A stretch of DNA of 64,000 nucleotides, taken from NCBI GenBank assembly GCA_020635955.1, contig JACJYW010000007.1:251760-315759 (forward strand), read 5' to 3'. This DNA is from Crocinitomicaceae bacterium (GTDB lineage Bacteria; Bacteroidota; Bacteroidia; Flavobacteriales_D; Crocinitomicaceae). The notes under the pieces were generated by a model. It was given only the letters and a program-made list of their open reading frames with translations, did no database searches and was not told where the DNA came from. Shown here piece by piece: positions 7,084 through 15,945 of the stretch. How positions within the stretch are numbered: position 1 is the first letter of the stretch; each line of letters begins with the position of its first letter. Made by a program: the position numbers and the translations under genes.

Positions 7084-8673
7084 ATGCGCGTGAGTAGGAT
7101 CATATTCTTTTTTATGTTATTCGTTATTTCAAATAACGGACTTTCACAACTCTATCTTCCTATTGAACAATACTATAACAATGAAGTGGATCGATTTTTC
7201 ATGAAAGATTCTTCCACTCAAAACTTTTACAATTCGCATCTGAGTCTCAAGCCTGTTCTTGATAAACGTACCAATACAGATTCGATCTATTATAAAGACA
7301 CCAAACACTATTATTGGATCACTCAAAAGATCTTTAAAGAGAATTTTTTAATCTTCAAAGGCAAGGATTTTTGGTGTGCCGTAGACCCGGTTCTTGATCT
7401 TGAAGGAGGAACAGATCTGTCTGCTGATTCTACTGACTTCCTTTATTGGAATACGAGGGGAATCAGAGTACAGGCCAAATTCTTTGATAAAGTAGCCTTT
7501 ACCACATCTGTTTATGAAAATCAAGCCATGGTTCCTGCATATCTTGCTGAATATGTTGATGCACATGGTGAACTCAGACCTTCAGGTAATAAATACAAAC
7601 AAGAAAATGGAATGATGCCCGGATATGCCAGAACCAAACCTTTCAAAATTAGTGGGTATGACTTTGCTTTTGCTGAAGGAACAGTTTCTGTAGTTCCAAA
7701 TAAAAATCTCTCTATACAATTTGGAAATGGAAGCCAGTTTATTGGGAATGGTTACCGATCAATGCTACTTTCTGATTTTTCTGGTAATTATCCATTCGCA
7801 AAATTTGAAGGCAATTTCTGGAATGGCAGAATTCAATACAATGCTATTTATGCGGTTCATCAAAATCTATATAGACTTCCAGCATTTTCATCAGTGGAAT
7901 CAACCTTTGAAAGAAAGTTAGGCACCTATCATTATTTAGATTTTGCCATAACCCCTAAAATTCACCTTGGATTATTTGAAGGTGCGCAATGGAGGAGAAC
8001 AGATTCTTTAGGAACGCATGAACCAAATTGGTTGTTTTTAAATCCAGTGCCTTTTGTAAATGCAGGAGTAATGGCTAAGGAAAATACAGGCTACAATCAA
8101 ATTCTAGGAATGAATTTCAGTTGGGTATTCTTTAAAAACAGATTTTATGCTCAGGCAGTGTTAGATAATGGAAATCTCAACGCTTACCAATTAGGTATTA
8201 GATCAATGGATGTAATCGTGCCAAAATTCGATATTCAAGCTGAGTTTAATATGGCAGCACCGCTAACCTATTTTGCCAATGACAAACGCTATAATTACTC
8301 CCATAATAATTTGTCAATGGCTCATCCTTTATCCACTAGTTTCTTTGAAGGAATTTTAAATCTCTCCTATGAATACAAAGAGGCATTTATAACGAACAAA
8401 ACCATTTTTTATCGACAAAAAGTGAGTGATTCGTTGTACACTCCGGCAAATATTGTTACTCAGAATAAATATGACGCGTGGTACCTTAATAACAGTGAAG
8501 ATGTATTGATCAATCAAACTGAAATTGGATATCGATTCAATAGAAATTACAATCTACAAGGAGTAATTGGATGGATGTTCAGAAATGGCAGTGGCCCTGG
8601 TCCTGATACTCACACCAACTACGTTTATTTTGGAATAAGAACCAGACTTAGAAACAAGACATTAGATTATTAG
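7084..8673 (+). CDS. Outer-membrane beta-barrel protein, Wzi/RemB-like (copy 1)
   Basis: A 529-residue protein with a signal peptide (about residues 1-22, ending GLSQ). The rest alternates short beta-strands rich in Tyr, Phe and Asn, with a final strand ending in an aromatic residue, as expected for an outer-membrane barrel. The segment GNGYRSMLLSD and the HPLSTSFFE box recur in the paralogue at 9747-11297 (GEGYRSLLLSD, HPLGANFFE). From memory these resemble RemB of gliding Bacteroidota and the Wzi capsule-assembly barrels; I cannot verify that by search. It lies immediately upstream of a WecA-type transferase (1-base gap), suggesting a role in surface polysaccharide export or attachment. Confidence 0.6.
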   Translation: MRVSRIIFFFMLFVISNNGLSQLYLPIEQYYNNEVDRFFMKDSSTQNFYNSHLSLKPVLDKRTNTDSIYYKDTKHYYWITQKIFKENFLIFKGKDFWCAVDPVLDLEGGTDLSADSTDFLYWNTRGIRVQAKFFDKVAFTTSVYENQAMVPAYLAEYVDAHGELRPSGNKYKQENGMMPGYARTKPFKISGYDFAFAEGTVSVVPNKNLSIQFGNGSQFIGNGYRSMLLSDFSGNYPFAKFEGNFWNGRIQYNAIYAVHQNLYRLPAFSSVESTFERKLGTYHYLDFAITPKIHLGLFEGAQWRRTDSLGTHEPNWLFLNPVPFVNAGVMAKENTGYNQILGMNFSWVFFKNRFYAQAVLDNGNLNAYQLGIRSMDVIVPKFDIQAEFNMAAPLTYFANDKRYNYSHNNLSMAHPLSTSFFEGILNLSYEYKEAFITNKTIFYRQKVSDSLYTPANIVTQNKYDAWYLNNSEDVLINQTEIGYRFNRNYNLQGVIGWMFRNGSGPGPDTHTNYVYFGIRTRLRNKTLDY

Positions 8674-8674
8674 C

Positions 8675-9754
8675 ATGAAAGACTATCACTTAGTACTCGT
8701 TTTCTTAACAGCCTTTAGTGTTGTGCTTTTGGCTATGCCCTCATTAATAAAGGTGGCCAAGCTAAAGCATTTGGTTGATGAACCTTCTGAAGAGCGAAAA
8801 ATGCATAGCAGTAGTATTCCTACCATTGGTGGGATCATGATCTTCTCGGCATTTATATTCTCGTGCTTTTTATGGTATCCTGATCACAATGGAAATGCTA
8901 TTGAAGAACTTGATCAATTTAACTATTTGATGGCCGTACTCATCTTATTGTTCTTCGTTGGAGTTAAAGACGACATTATTGGTATGTCTCCGGTAAAAAA
9001 GTTATTGGCCCATTTAATGGTTGGATTCATTCTGGTTGTTATGGGAGATATCCGAATTACTTCTTTTCAAGGGCTTTTGGGAATGGATGTAGTTTTACCG
9101 GATTATGCCAGTTTCCTTATTTCAATATTTGTTTATGTTGTCATTGTGAATGCCATTAATTTGGTAGATGGGATTGATGGCCTAGCTGGGGGAGTTGGGC
9201 TTATTGCTGCTGCTTCATTTGGCGTATGGTTCGCTTTTTTGGGAGATTTACATTGGGCTCTGGTTTCATTTTCTCTTAGTGGAGCACTTCTTGGATTTTT
9301 AGTTTTCAATTTTAATCCTGCACGAATTTTTATGGGGGATTCAGGTTCTCTAATAATTGGTGCCATTCTGAGTGTGCTCGCAATCAAACTCATTGAATCA
9401 CCTTTGGATAAGTTGCCAGAACAATTTCAAAACGTTTCTACACCGATTTTAGCCATGGTTATTCTAGCATACCCATTATTGGACACTTTGCGCGTTTTTG
9501 CCATAAGAACAGCTAAGGGTAAATCGCCATTAAGTGCAGATAAAAACCACTTACATCACAAATTGATGGAGCGGAATCCAAACCATAAAAAAACGGTCAT
9601 AACGATTTACATCTTCACCGTGATCATGATTTCGCAAGCATTCCTAATCCAATTTCAGGATCCGAATATTAGTTTTTTCATTAGCCTTGGATTCGCAGCT
9701 CTGTTTGTTTTATATGTATTTAAGATCCATCCAAAAAAGAAGGTGAATGGCTAA
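8675..9754 (+). CDS. MraY/WecA-type undecaprenyl-phosphate sugar-1-phosphate transferase
   Basis: An integral membrane enzyme (359 residues, about ten helices) that loads a sugar 1-phosphate onto undecaprenyl phosphate to start a surface glycan. The family motifs are present: the Asp pair in GVKDDIIGMSP, NAINLVDGIDGLAGG with its catalytic Asp, FNFNPARIFMGDSGS, and a C-terminal DKNHLHHKL histidine motif. The last points to the WecA/TagO branch (N-acetylhexosamine phosphate) and away from MraY. It lies between two related barrels, overlapping the second by 8 bases, so the three genes are probably one transcription unit. Together with gmd-fcl this suggests a polysaccharide locus. The sugar specificity cannot be read from the sequence. 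Confidence 0.88.
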   Translation: MKDYHLVLVFLTAFSVVLLAMPSLIKVAKLKHLVDEPSEERKMHSSSIPTIGGIMIFSAFIFSCFLWYPDHNGNAIEELDQFNYLMAVLILLFFVGVKDDIIGMSPVKKLLAHLMVGFILVVMGDIRITSFQGLLGMDVVLPDYASFLISIFVYVVIVNAINLVDGIDGLAGGVGLIAAASFGVWFAFLGDLHWALVSFSLSGALLGFLVFNFNPARIFMGDSGSLIIGAILSVLAIKLIESPLDKLPEQFQNVSTPILAMVILAYPLLDTLRVFAIRTAKGKSPLSADKNHLHHKLMERNPNHKKTVITIYIFTVIMISQAFLIQFQDPNISFFISLGFAALFVLYVFKIHPKKKVNG

Positions 9755-11297
9755 ATATTTCTTAGTCATATTGATCATTTTTGAATTGAATGGGTACAGT
9801 CAATTAGGTGATTCAACATCACAGCCCTTACCCTTTCATTTGGAATTTCAGGATTTGAACTACCGAACCCAGATCAGCAATTCACAGATTTATTTTGCAG
9901 ATGTGAAAGAGGTTCATAGTAGCGTTAAACCAGTCATCTCATTTGCCGGTGATCCAGAAAAATCTAAACTTTTTTACTTTAAAAATGTAGTTCGAAACCA
10001 ACGATCAAACTACATAAAGATCTACCCGTTGAGTGATATAGTTGGCGGAATTGAAATCGGCGCAAAAAGTAAAGCTGTTTACACCGGAGGTTTAGGATTA
10101 GGAGTTGATTATAGCAGCAACAAATTCATTCTATCTGCAAAAGGTCTACCTTATTTTGCTTCCTTAGGATCGCGATCAGATTCCATCTATAACATATATG
10201 ATCAGGACATTGGAACAAACCGATCAATTACAAACAATGTTTTTTACAGAACGGAACTCCTAATGGCATTCCAGGCGAATAAATTCTTTACTTTCTCTGG
10301 AGGATTTGGAAAGAATTTCTTTGGTGAAGGATATCGTTCTTTGCTTTTATCAGACAATGCTGCGGCGAATCCTTTTCTAAAGATCGAAACTTCATTTGCC
10401 GGAATTAAATATGTGAATCTTTACAATTTCTGGCGAGACAATACAGTTGACCCATTTAATCGAAAACTGGATATTAATAAATTCTCAGCCATTCACTATT
10501 TATCATGGAATGTCACTCGCGATATTAATTTATCCATTTTTGAAACTGTTGTTTGGAGTGGCAATGACACACTCGTCAACAGAGGGTTTGATATCAATTA
10601 CATCAATCCAATTGTATTTTATCGCCCTGTTGAGTACGGATTAGGCTCCTCTGATAACGTACTGCTCGGAGGAAATATATCCTATAAACTGAACAAACAT
10701 CACAATTTCTATATGCAATTCATATTAGATGAATTCCTTCTAAAAGAATTAAAAGCACAGTCAAGATGGTGGGCGAACAAATATGGCTTGCAATTCGGAT
10801 ATAAATCAGACTCTTTTATTAAGGATAGTCTATACTTCCAACTTGAGTTCAATGCCGTTCGTCCTTTCACATATTCGCACAAATCATCTCAACACGCCTA
10901 TGGAAATATGAACGCTCCGGTAGCACACCCACTGGGAGCTAACTTTTTTGAGCTCGTCAATATCATGTCTTACCCCAAAAACAAACACCGATTCACAAAC
11001 AAATTGGTTTTTGCTTCAACAGGATTCGACCAGGATAGCATCAGTTATGGACAAGATATATTCAAGTCCTATAAACTGAGACCTGGAGATTTTGGACAAT
11101 TAATGATGCAGGGAGTCAGAACAAATATCCTGAATGAAACTTTCATTTATGAATATGCTATTAAAAGTGAAATAGATCTTTACTTAATGGCTTCTTATAA
11201 CTGGCGTATGGCAAACAACGCATATGGAACTCACCATTTGCATACATTTAATATTGGTATTAGGTCAAGAATTTGGAATCGCTATAACGACCTATAG
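9747..11297 (+). CDS. Outer-membrane beta-barrel protein, Wzi/RemB-like (copy 2)
   Basis: A 516-residue secreted protein with a signal peptide (about residues 1-19, ending GYSQ) and the alternating pattern of an outer-membrane barrel. It shares with the gene at 7084-8673 the GYRSLLLSD segment, the HPLGANFFE box and a matching C-terminus (NIGIRSRIW here, YFGIRTRLR there), so the two are paralogues. Overall divergence is high. The start overlaps the end of the WecA-like gene by 8 bases, which argues for coupled expression. Function is inferred only from family resemblance and context: polysaccharide assembly or gliding. Confidence 0.6.
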   Translation: MAKYFLVILIIFELNGYSQLGDSTSQPLPFHLEFQDLNYRTQISNSQIYFADVKEVHSSVKPVISFAGDPEKSKLFYFKNVVRNQRSNYIKIYPLSDIVGGIEIGAKSKAVYTGGLGLGVDYSSNKFILSAKGLPYFASLGSRSDSIYNIYDQDIGTNRSITNNVFYRTELLMAFQANKFFTFSGGFGKNFFGEGYRSLLLSDNAAANPFLKIETSFAGIKYVNLYNFWRDNTVDPFNRKLDINKFSAIHYLSWNVTRDINLSIFETVVWSGNDTLVNRGFDINYINPIVFYRPVEYGLGSSDNVLLGGNISYKLNKHHNFYMQFILDEFLLKELKAQSRWWANKYGLQFGYKSDSFIKDSLYFQLEFNAVRPFTYSHKSSQHAYGNMNAPVAHPLGANFFELVNIMSYPKNKHRFTNKLVFASTGFDQDSISYGQDIFKSYKLRPGDFGQLMMQGVRTNILNETFIYEYAIKSEIDLYLMASYNWRMANNAYGTHHLHTFNIGIRSRIWNRYNDL

Positions 11298-11375
11298 TTC
11301 AGCCATCTGACAATGGTTCACTTATCTAGAATCATTCTATTCTCTTCATTAGAAGTTTCATGATACCTTTTTTAT

Positions 11376-11383
11376 TAAATTTG
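11376..11383 (+). promoter_or_regulatory. Putative -7 box of the oxidase-assembly operon
   Basis: TAAATTTG matches TAnnTTTG and lies 16 bases before the ATG of the heme O synthase gene. The -33 TTG is not clear at the usual distance. Confidence 0.35.
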
Positions 11384-11399
11384 TCCAGTTATAATCCAA

Positions 11400-12284
11400 A
11401 TGTTGGCAGAAGAATCAACCATAGAAAAATCAGCATCTATTAGCCGAATTAAAGACATTGCAACCTTAATGAAATTAAGACTTTCAGTACTGGTTGTCAT
11501 CTCAGCTATTGCCTGTTATTTCTTTGCTGGAGGCAGTTTCGGTATTGATCTTATCTATTTGACAGCCGGCGGATTCCTAATAACAGGAGCTTCTAATGGA
11601 TTCAATCAGGTGATTGAAAAAGATATTGATAAATTGATGGATAGAACCATGAATCGCCCATTGCCTCAAGGGAGAATGGGTGTAACAGAGGCCATTATTT
11701 TATCTTCAGCATTCGGAATCCTTGGTGCTTTATTATTATTCCAACTTAATTGGTTTTCTGGTGTTTTAGGTGTATTAGCCATGGTGCTTTATGCCGCACT
11801 TTATACGCCATTGAAACCAATTACACCCTGGGCTGTTTTTGTTGGAGCCTTTCCGGGAGCCATTCCTCCAATGATTGGAATCGTTGCTGTAGATGGCAAA
11901 TTCAGTTTAATGGCAGGAATTATGTTTTTGATTCAGTTCATCTGGCAATTTCCACATTTTTGGGCCATTGCCTGGATAAAGGATGATGACTATGCTAAGG
12001 CAGGATTTTCATTACTTCCTTTGAAATCAAGAAAAAGCCATGGATCAGCCATGTTGGTTATGATCTATTCGGCTCTAATGGTACCTGTTGGTATTCTGCC
12101 CTGGTTTTTTGGATGGACTTCAGACTGGACCTTAATTTTAGGTACGGTATTCGGATTATGGTTTTTTATGGTGGCTTATAGATTCTATTTAAGACAAGAA
12201 GACAAATACGCTAGAAAAGTAATGTTTGCTTCATTCCTCTATTTGCCAATGTTGCAGTTTTTGTACGTATTTGATAAGTTATAA
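11400..12284 (+). CDS. cyoE: Protoheme IX farnesyltransferase (heme O synthase)
   Basis: Membrane prenyltransferase that adds a farnesyl group to heme B to make heme O, the precursor of heme A for cytochrome oxidase. The 294-residue protein carries the prenyl-diphosphate/Mg motif NQVIEKDIDKLMDRT (69-83) followed by NRPLPQG, and has about eight or nine hydrophobic segments. The second loop KDDDYAKAGFSLLP also matches. It leads a run of oxidase genes on the same strand (11400-16501) with gaps of 2 to 30 bases and one short overlap. It could equally be called ctaB. Confidence 0.94.
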   Translation: MLAEESTIEKSASISRIKDIATLMKLRLSVLVVISAIACYFFAGGSFGIDLIYLTAGGFLITGASNGFNQVIEKDIDKLMDRTMNRPLPQGRMGVTEAIILSSAFGILGALLLFQLNWFSGVLGVLAMVLYAALYTPLKPITPWAVFVGAFPGAIPPMIGIVAVDGKFSLMAGIMFLIQFIWQFPHFWAIAWIKDDDYAKAGFSLLPLKSRKSHGSAMLVMIYSALMVPVGILPWFFGWTSDWTLILGTVFGLWFFMVAYRFYLRQEDKYARKVMFASFLYLPMLQFLYVFDKL

Positions 12285-12286
12285 CC

Positions 12287-13333
12287 TTGGCTAAAATCGA
12301 ACATTCTCCGGAGATCAATAAAAAGGTTAAAAAGAACCTTTTGTGGATCTTTATCTTCGCAGTTATCATGATCTTTGCGGGATTAACGAGTGGTTATCTC
12401 GTTTCTCAAGGAACCTATTTCTGGGTTAATGTAAAAATGCCCGTTGGTTTCCAATTAAGTACCACCATGATCATTATCAGCAGTATTGCCCTAATAGCTG
12501 CAGTTTATGCTTTAAAAAATGGTAAAGCTTCTCTTCTTAAAACATCATTAGGAATAGCCTTACTGGCTGGAATTCTTTTCGGATACTATCAATTTGTTGG
12601 ATTCAAACAATTGTTTCAAAGTGGTAATGCCGTTACAGGTAAGATCATGACCCTTGAAGGTAGATACGGTGAATATTTCTCACTTTCATACGAGGGAAAA
12701 GCTATAACCTATAATGCTGAACACTTTGTTTGGAAAGGAGAGGAAATCTCAGAAGACCTTCACAAAAACATCAACCAACTTGGTGAGGAATTAATGAAAG
12801 GCGCAAAAGCACCGGATCATAAATATGAATTGTCAAATTATGGTGATGGATTTATCCTATTTTATTTAAATCAGCCCATTACCTACTCCAATAACACACT
12901 CTACATTGGTGATCCTATTGACAAGGAAACTAATAGACTACTTTGGTATTTTGCTGAAAATTTAGCTACCGATAGAGGAGATTTTATAATGGATGGTGAA
13001 TACGGGAAAGACTTTTGGATCTATTATGGTGGGGAGAAACTTGAATATGAGAATAGAACTTTCTATTTAAACGGACAAGAACTTACACCTAAACAAAAAA
13101 ATGATATTTATAATCAAGATAACATTGCCAGCTCATATATTTATGCATTAACAGGGATGCATCTTTTGCATTGGATCGGAGGGGTAATAGCACTTTTAGT
13201 GGTGTTTATCAGAGGGTTAGCAAATAAGTACACAAAGGAGAATTATTTAGGCTTGACACTTGGTTCAATCTATTGGCATTTTTTGGGTATATTGTGGATA
13301 TATTTATACGCATTTTTAATATTTATTCATTAA
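12287..13333 (+). CDS. Cytochrome oxidase subunit III-like protein with soluble repeat insertion
   Basis: A 348-residue membrane protein with helices at about 18-40, 56-76, 88-106, 284-308 and 321-347. The C-terminal part (TGMHLLHWIGG, LTLGSIYWHFLGILWIYLY) is characteristic of heme-copper oxidase subunit III. Residues about 120-283 form a soluble insertion containing three similar units: YGEYFSLSYEGKAITY (127-142), YGDGFILFYLNQPITY (185-200) and YGKDFWIYYGGEKLEY (239-254). A normal subunit III has no such insertion. The start is TTG at 12287, since the next Met falls inside the first helix. A second, ordinary subunit III follows, so the two may form a split or paired subunit. Confidence 0.8.
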   Translation: MAKIEHSPEINKKVKKNLLWIFIFAVIMIFAGLTSGYLVSQGTYFWVNVKMPVGFQLSTTMIIISSIALIAAVYALKNGKASLLKTSLGIALLAGILFGYYQFVGFKQLFQSGNAVTGKIMTLEGRYGEYFSLSYEGKAITYNAEHFVWKGEEISEDLHKNINQLGEELMKGAKAPDHKYELSNYGDGFILFYLNQPITYSNNTLYIGDPIDKETNRLLWYFAENLATDRGDFIMDGEYGKDFWIYYGGEKLEYENRTFYLNGQELTPKQKNDIYNQDNIASSYIYALTGMHLLHWIGGVIALLVVFIRGLANKYTKENYLGLTLGSIYWHFLGILWIYLYAFLIFIH

Positions 13334-13358
13334 ACTTGCATCAAACTAAAACTTAATT

Positions 13359-14120
13359 ATGGCAGGAGCAGCTACAGAAATCGATTCGGCACAGGCGTGG
13401 GGCGGTGGATGGAGATCACCGTTTAATGTCAGCTATGGAAAATTAATGATGTGGTTCTTTCTGATTTCAGATGGACTTACATTCGGAGGGCTGTTAACAG
13501 CACTTGGATTTGCTAAGTTCGCTAATCCTGAAACAGCAGGAAGCTGGCCAATGGGAGAGGAAGTGTTTACACACATTCCATTTTCTCATGGACACAACCC
13601 ACTTCTTTATGTAGCATTTATGACGTTCATTTTGATCGTTTCATCAGTAACAATGGTGTTAGCCGTTGAAGCTGGTCACAGAATGGACAAAAAGAAAGTG
13701 ATCTTTTGGATGTTGTTGACTGTTGTAGGTGGTTTGATCTTCTTGTTCTCTCAAGTTTGGGAGTGGTCAACATTTATTGCTGGTTACGACGGAGATCTTT
13801 CTACATGGGCAGATAATGCCACATTGCTTCACAGCCCATACGGAGGTGAATTTGCAACCGAAATGCATCACGGACATGAAGTGAAAGTAATGGTTTCACA
13901 AGGTCCTACCTTATATGCAAATTTCTTCTTCTTCATTACTGGATTCCACGGGTTCCACGTATTTACGGGAGTATTATTTAATGCATTAGTTCTTCGAAAT
14001 GTTATTCGAGGGGTTTACCACAAAAGAGGACATTATGAAATGGTTGAGAAAGTTGGTCTTTACTGGCACTTTGTCGACTTGGTTTGGGTATTTGTATTTA
14101 CCTTCTTCTATTTAGTTTAA
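13359..14120 (+). CDS. Cytochrome c oxidase subunit III
   Basis: A core membrane subunit of a heme-copper terminal oxidase. The 253 residues include NVSYGKLMMWFFLISDGLTFGG at the first helix, ITGFHGFHVFTGVL, and a final helix with GLYWHFVDLVWVFVFTFFYL, all typical of subunit III. A His-rich loop (EMHHGHEVKVMV, about 168-179) lies between helices. It follows the repeat-containing subunit III-like gene by 25 bases and precedes subunit IV. Catalytic subunits I and II are not in this window. Confidence 0.92.
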   Translation: MAGAATEIDSAQAWGGGWRSPFNVSYGKLMMWFFLISDGLTFGGLLTALGFAKFANPETAGSWPMGEEVFTHIPFSHGHNPLLYVAFMTFILIVSSVTMVLAVEAGHRMDKKKVIFWMLLTVVGGLIFLFSQVWEWSTFIAGYDGDLSTWADNATLLHSPYGGEFATEMHHGHEVKVMVSQGPTLYANFFFFITGFHGFHVFTGVLFNALVLRNVIRGVYHKRGHYEMVEKVGLYWHFVDLVWVFVFTFFYLV

Positions 14121-14146
14121 TTACAATTGATAAAATTCATTGAATC

Positions 14147-14521
14147 ATGGAAAGAGATGACATTGTAGAATATTCGTTACATGCACACCATTCTGATGAA
14201 GACGGTAAAAAGATCAGAAAGAAGATTTGGATTGTAACAGCAATTTTATCAATAATTACAATTATTGAAGTTGGTGTTGGTATCGCTTTACCTAAAGCAG
14301 AAGTTTCTACCGGACTTTGGACAGCAATTAAATATGGTTATATCTTATTGACATTAGTAAAGGCAGGATACATTGTTATGGTGTTCATGCACTTAGGTGA
14401 TGAGGTAAGAACATTGAGAAGAATGATCTTGTGGCCATACGCTATCTTTATCCTTTATTTGATCTTTATTTGTCTTACTGAAGCATCTTCAGTACACAAC
14501 TACTGGTCAAGCTTCCATTAA
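14147..14521 (+). CDS. Cytochrome c oxidase subunit IV family protein
   Basis: A small 124-residue protein with three predicted membrane helices (about 25-45, 58-83 and 92-112) after a His/Asp-rich N-terminus (YSLHAHHSDEDGKKIRKKIW). The AGYIVMVFMHLGDEVRTLRR loop between helices 2 and 3 is characteristic of the prokaryotic subunit IV (CyoD/CtaF) family. Such subunits stabilise the oxidase complex during assembly. It lies 26 bases downstream of subunit III and 12 bases before a Sco-like gene. Confidence 0.88.
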   Translation: MERDDIVEYSLHAHHSDEDGKKIRKKIWIVTAILSIITIIEVGVGIALPKAEVSTGLWTAIKYGYILLTLVKAGYIVMVFMHLGDEVRTLRRMILWPYAIFILYLIFICLTEASSVHNYWSSFH

Positions 14522-14533
14522 TCTGATTTTAGA

Positions 14534-15259
14534 ATGCCGGGATTTAAAAGAGTCCTGACGATTTTACTGATCGTTTTGGGGCCTGGAATTGTTATCTATA
14601 TTCTAGCCACCAATCTTCGGAATAAGTTTGTTGATCTCCCCTATTTAGGAGAATGGACTTACACTTATGATGAGAATGGTAAAGCCACAGACTCTTCAGC
14701 ATTCATAGTCCCAGAATTTGAGTTGACAAAATTTGATGGAACGGTCATAAATCGTGATTCCATCAGAGATAAATTTATAGTGCTCACTACCATGCAACCT
14801 ATGTGTCCTGAAATGGATTCTTGCGGTATGAGTATGTATTTATTCAACGAGATCTTTTTTGCCAAACTGGTTAAAAACCAATCGAATTATAGTGACGTTA
14901 AAGTCTTATCCATATTAACAACAGTAGATGGTGATTCCATATCTACAGGACCAACAGAAAAGCTAAAAGAAGAAGTGGCTGGATATGATCCAGGTATTTG
15001 GTGGATGACATACGGTGACCCTACACCATTATTTTCTTGGGATTATTATGGCAAGAACTTCATGGACCAACCTGCAAGTGCTGAATCAGGGGAAATTGGA
15101 AAGAAAGCTTTTGTTAGCAGTCTTGTTCTAATTGACAAAGTAGGACATATTAGAGGCGTTTCTGGTGCAAAAAGAGATTCGGATATCAGGAATTTCTTTG
15201 ACCTTATTAAAATCCTGAAAAAGGTTGATTTTGATGCAAAGAGAGCTAATGATAAATAG
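14534..15259 (+). CDS. Sco/thioredoxin-fold protein lacking canonical copper ligands
   Basis: A 241-residue protein with an N-terminal membrane anchor (about residues 6-26) and a thioredoxin-like domain related to SCO1/SenC oxidase copper chaperones. The recognisable core is DKFIVLTTMQPMCP and LVLIDKVGHIRGV. The Sco CxxxC motif is replaced by C91-x5-C97 (CPEMDSC), and the Sco histidine before the LVLID strand is replaced by Ser (AFVSSLVLID). The neighbouring gene at 15289 has both normal features. This copy is therefore probably a redox or structural partner and not a copper donor; that is inference. Its place between subunit IV and the canonical Sco supports a role in oxidase maturation. Confidence 0.75.
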   Translation: MPGFKRVLTILLIVLGPGIVIYILATNLRNKFVDLPYLGEWTYTYDENGKATDSSAFIVPEFELTKFDGTVINRDSIRDKFIVLTTMQPMCPEMDSCGMSMYLFNEIFFAKLVKNQSNYSDVKVLSILTTVDGDSISTGPTEKLKEEVAGYDPGIWWMTYGDPTPLFSWDYYGKNFMDQPASAESGEIGKKAFVSSLVLIDKVGHIRGVSGAKRDSDIRNFFDLIKILKKVDFDAKRANDK

Positions 15260-15288
15260 CTACTTTTGTACATCAAACATTTCTAATA

Positions 15289-15945
15289 ATGAATAAGATA
15301 TTTCCTTTTGTACTGTTAACAATTATCTTGATTTCATGTGGCGGTAACGGTTCTGAAACCAATGAGACTGACGAAACAATAGTGGATGTATATACCCCAC
15401 TTCCTTATATTGGTTTGCATGATATCGATTTGGAAGACACCATCTATCATACAGTTCCTCCATTTCAACTTATTGACCAGGATAGTAATCAGTTCTCCAA
15501 TGCAGATGTAGAAGGAAAAGTACATGTTGCCAATTTCTTCTTTACTAGTTGCCCTTCTATTTGCCCAGCTATGATAGAGCAAATGAAAAGATTACAGGAG
15601 ATGACGAATGACATTGACGAATTAATTATCCTCTCTCATACCATAGATCCGGAAAGAGATACCTTACCTAAACTCAGAAAATATATTGCAGATCGTAATA
15701 TTGACACCCATAATTGGCATTTCTTGTGGGGTGATAGAGAATACATCCATTGGTTGGGCGAAGAAGGTTATATGATCAATGCCATGGAAGACGAACAAGC
15801 TGAAGGTGGATTTTTACATTCTGAACATTTTGTTTTGATCGATCGTGAAGGTCATATAAGAGGATTATACACTGGAACTGACACAGAGGAGGTTAACAAA
15901 TTAAATGAAGACATCAGAAAACTGATCAAGAATGAATACAACTAA
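15289..15945 (+). CDS. SCO1/SenC family copper chaperone, lipoprotein
   Basis: Predicted to deliver copper to, or reduce the CuA site of, cytochrome oxidase subunit II on the periplasmic side. The 218-residue protein begins with a lipoprotein signal (lipobox LISC, Cys17). It contains the CxxxC copper motif CPSIC (context FFFTSCPSICPAM) and the conserved histidine in SEHFVLIDREGHIRG, both required in Sco proteins. Family features LSHTIDPERDT and HNWHFLWGD are also present. It overlaps the following DUF420 gene by 14 bases. Confidence 0.92.
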   Translation: MNKIFPFVLLTIILISCGGNGSETNETDETIVDVYTPLPYIGLHDIDLEDTIYHTVPPFQLIDQDSNQFSNADVEGKVHVANFFFTSCPSICPAMIEQMKRLQEMTNDIDELIILSHTIDPERDTLPKLRKYIADRNIDTHNWHFLWGDREYIHWLGEEGYMINAMEDEQAEGGFLHSEHFVLIDREGHIRGLYTGTDTEEVNKLNEDIRKLIKNEYN

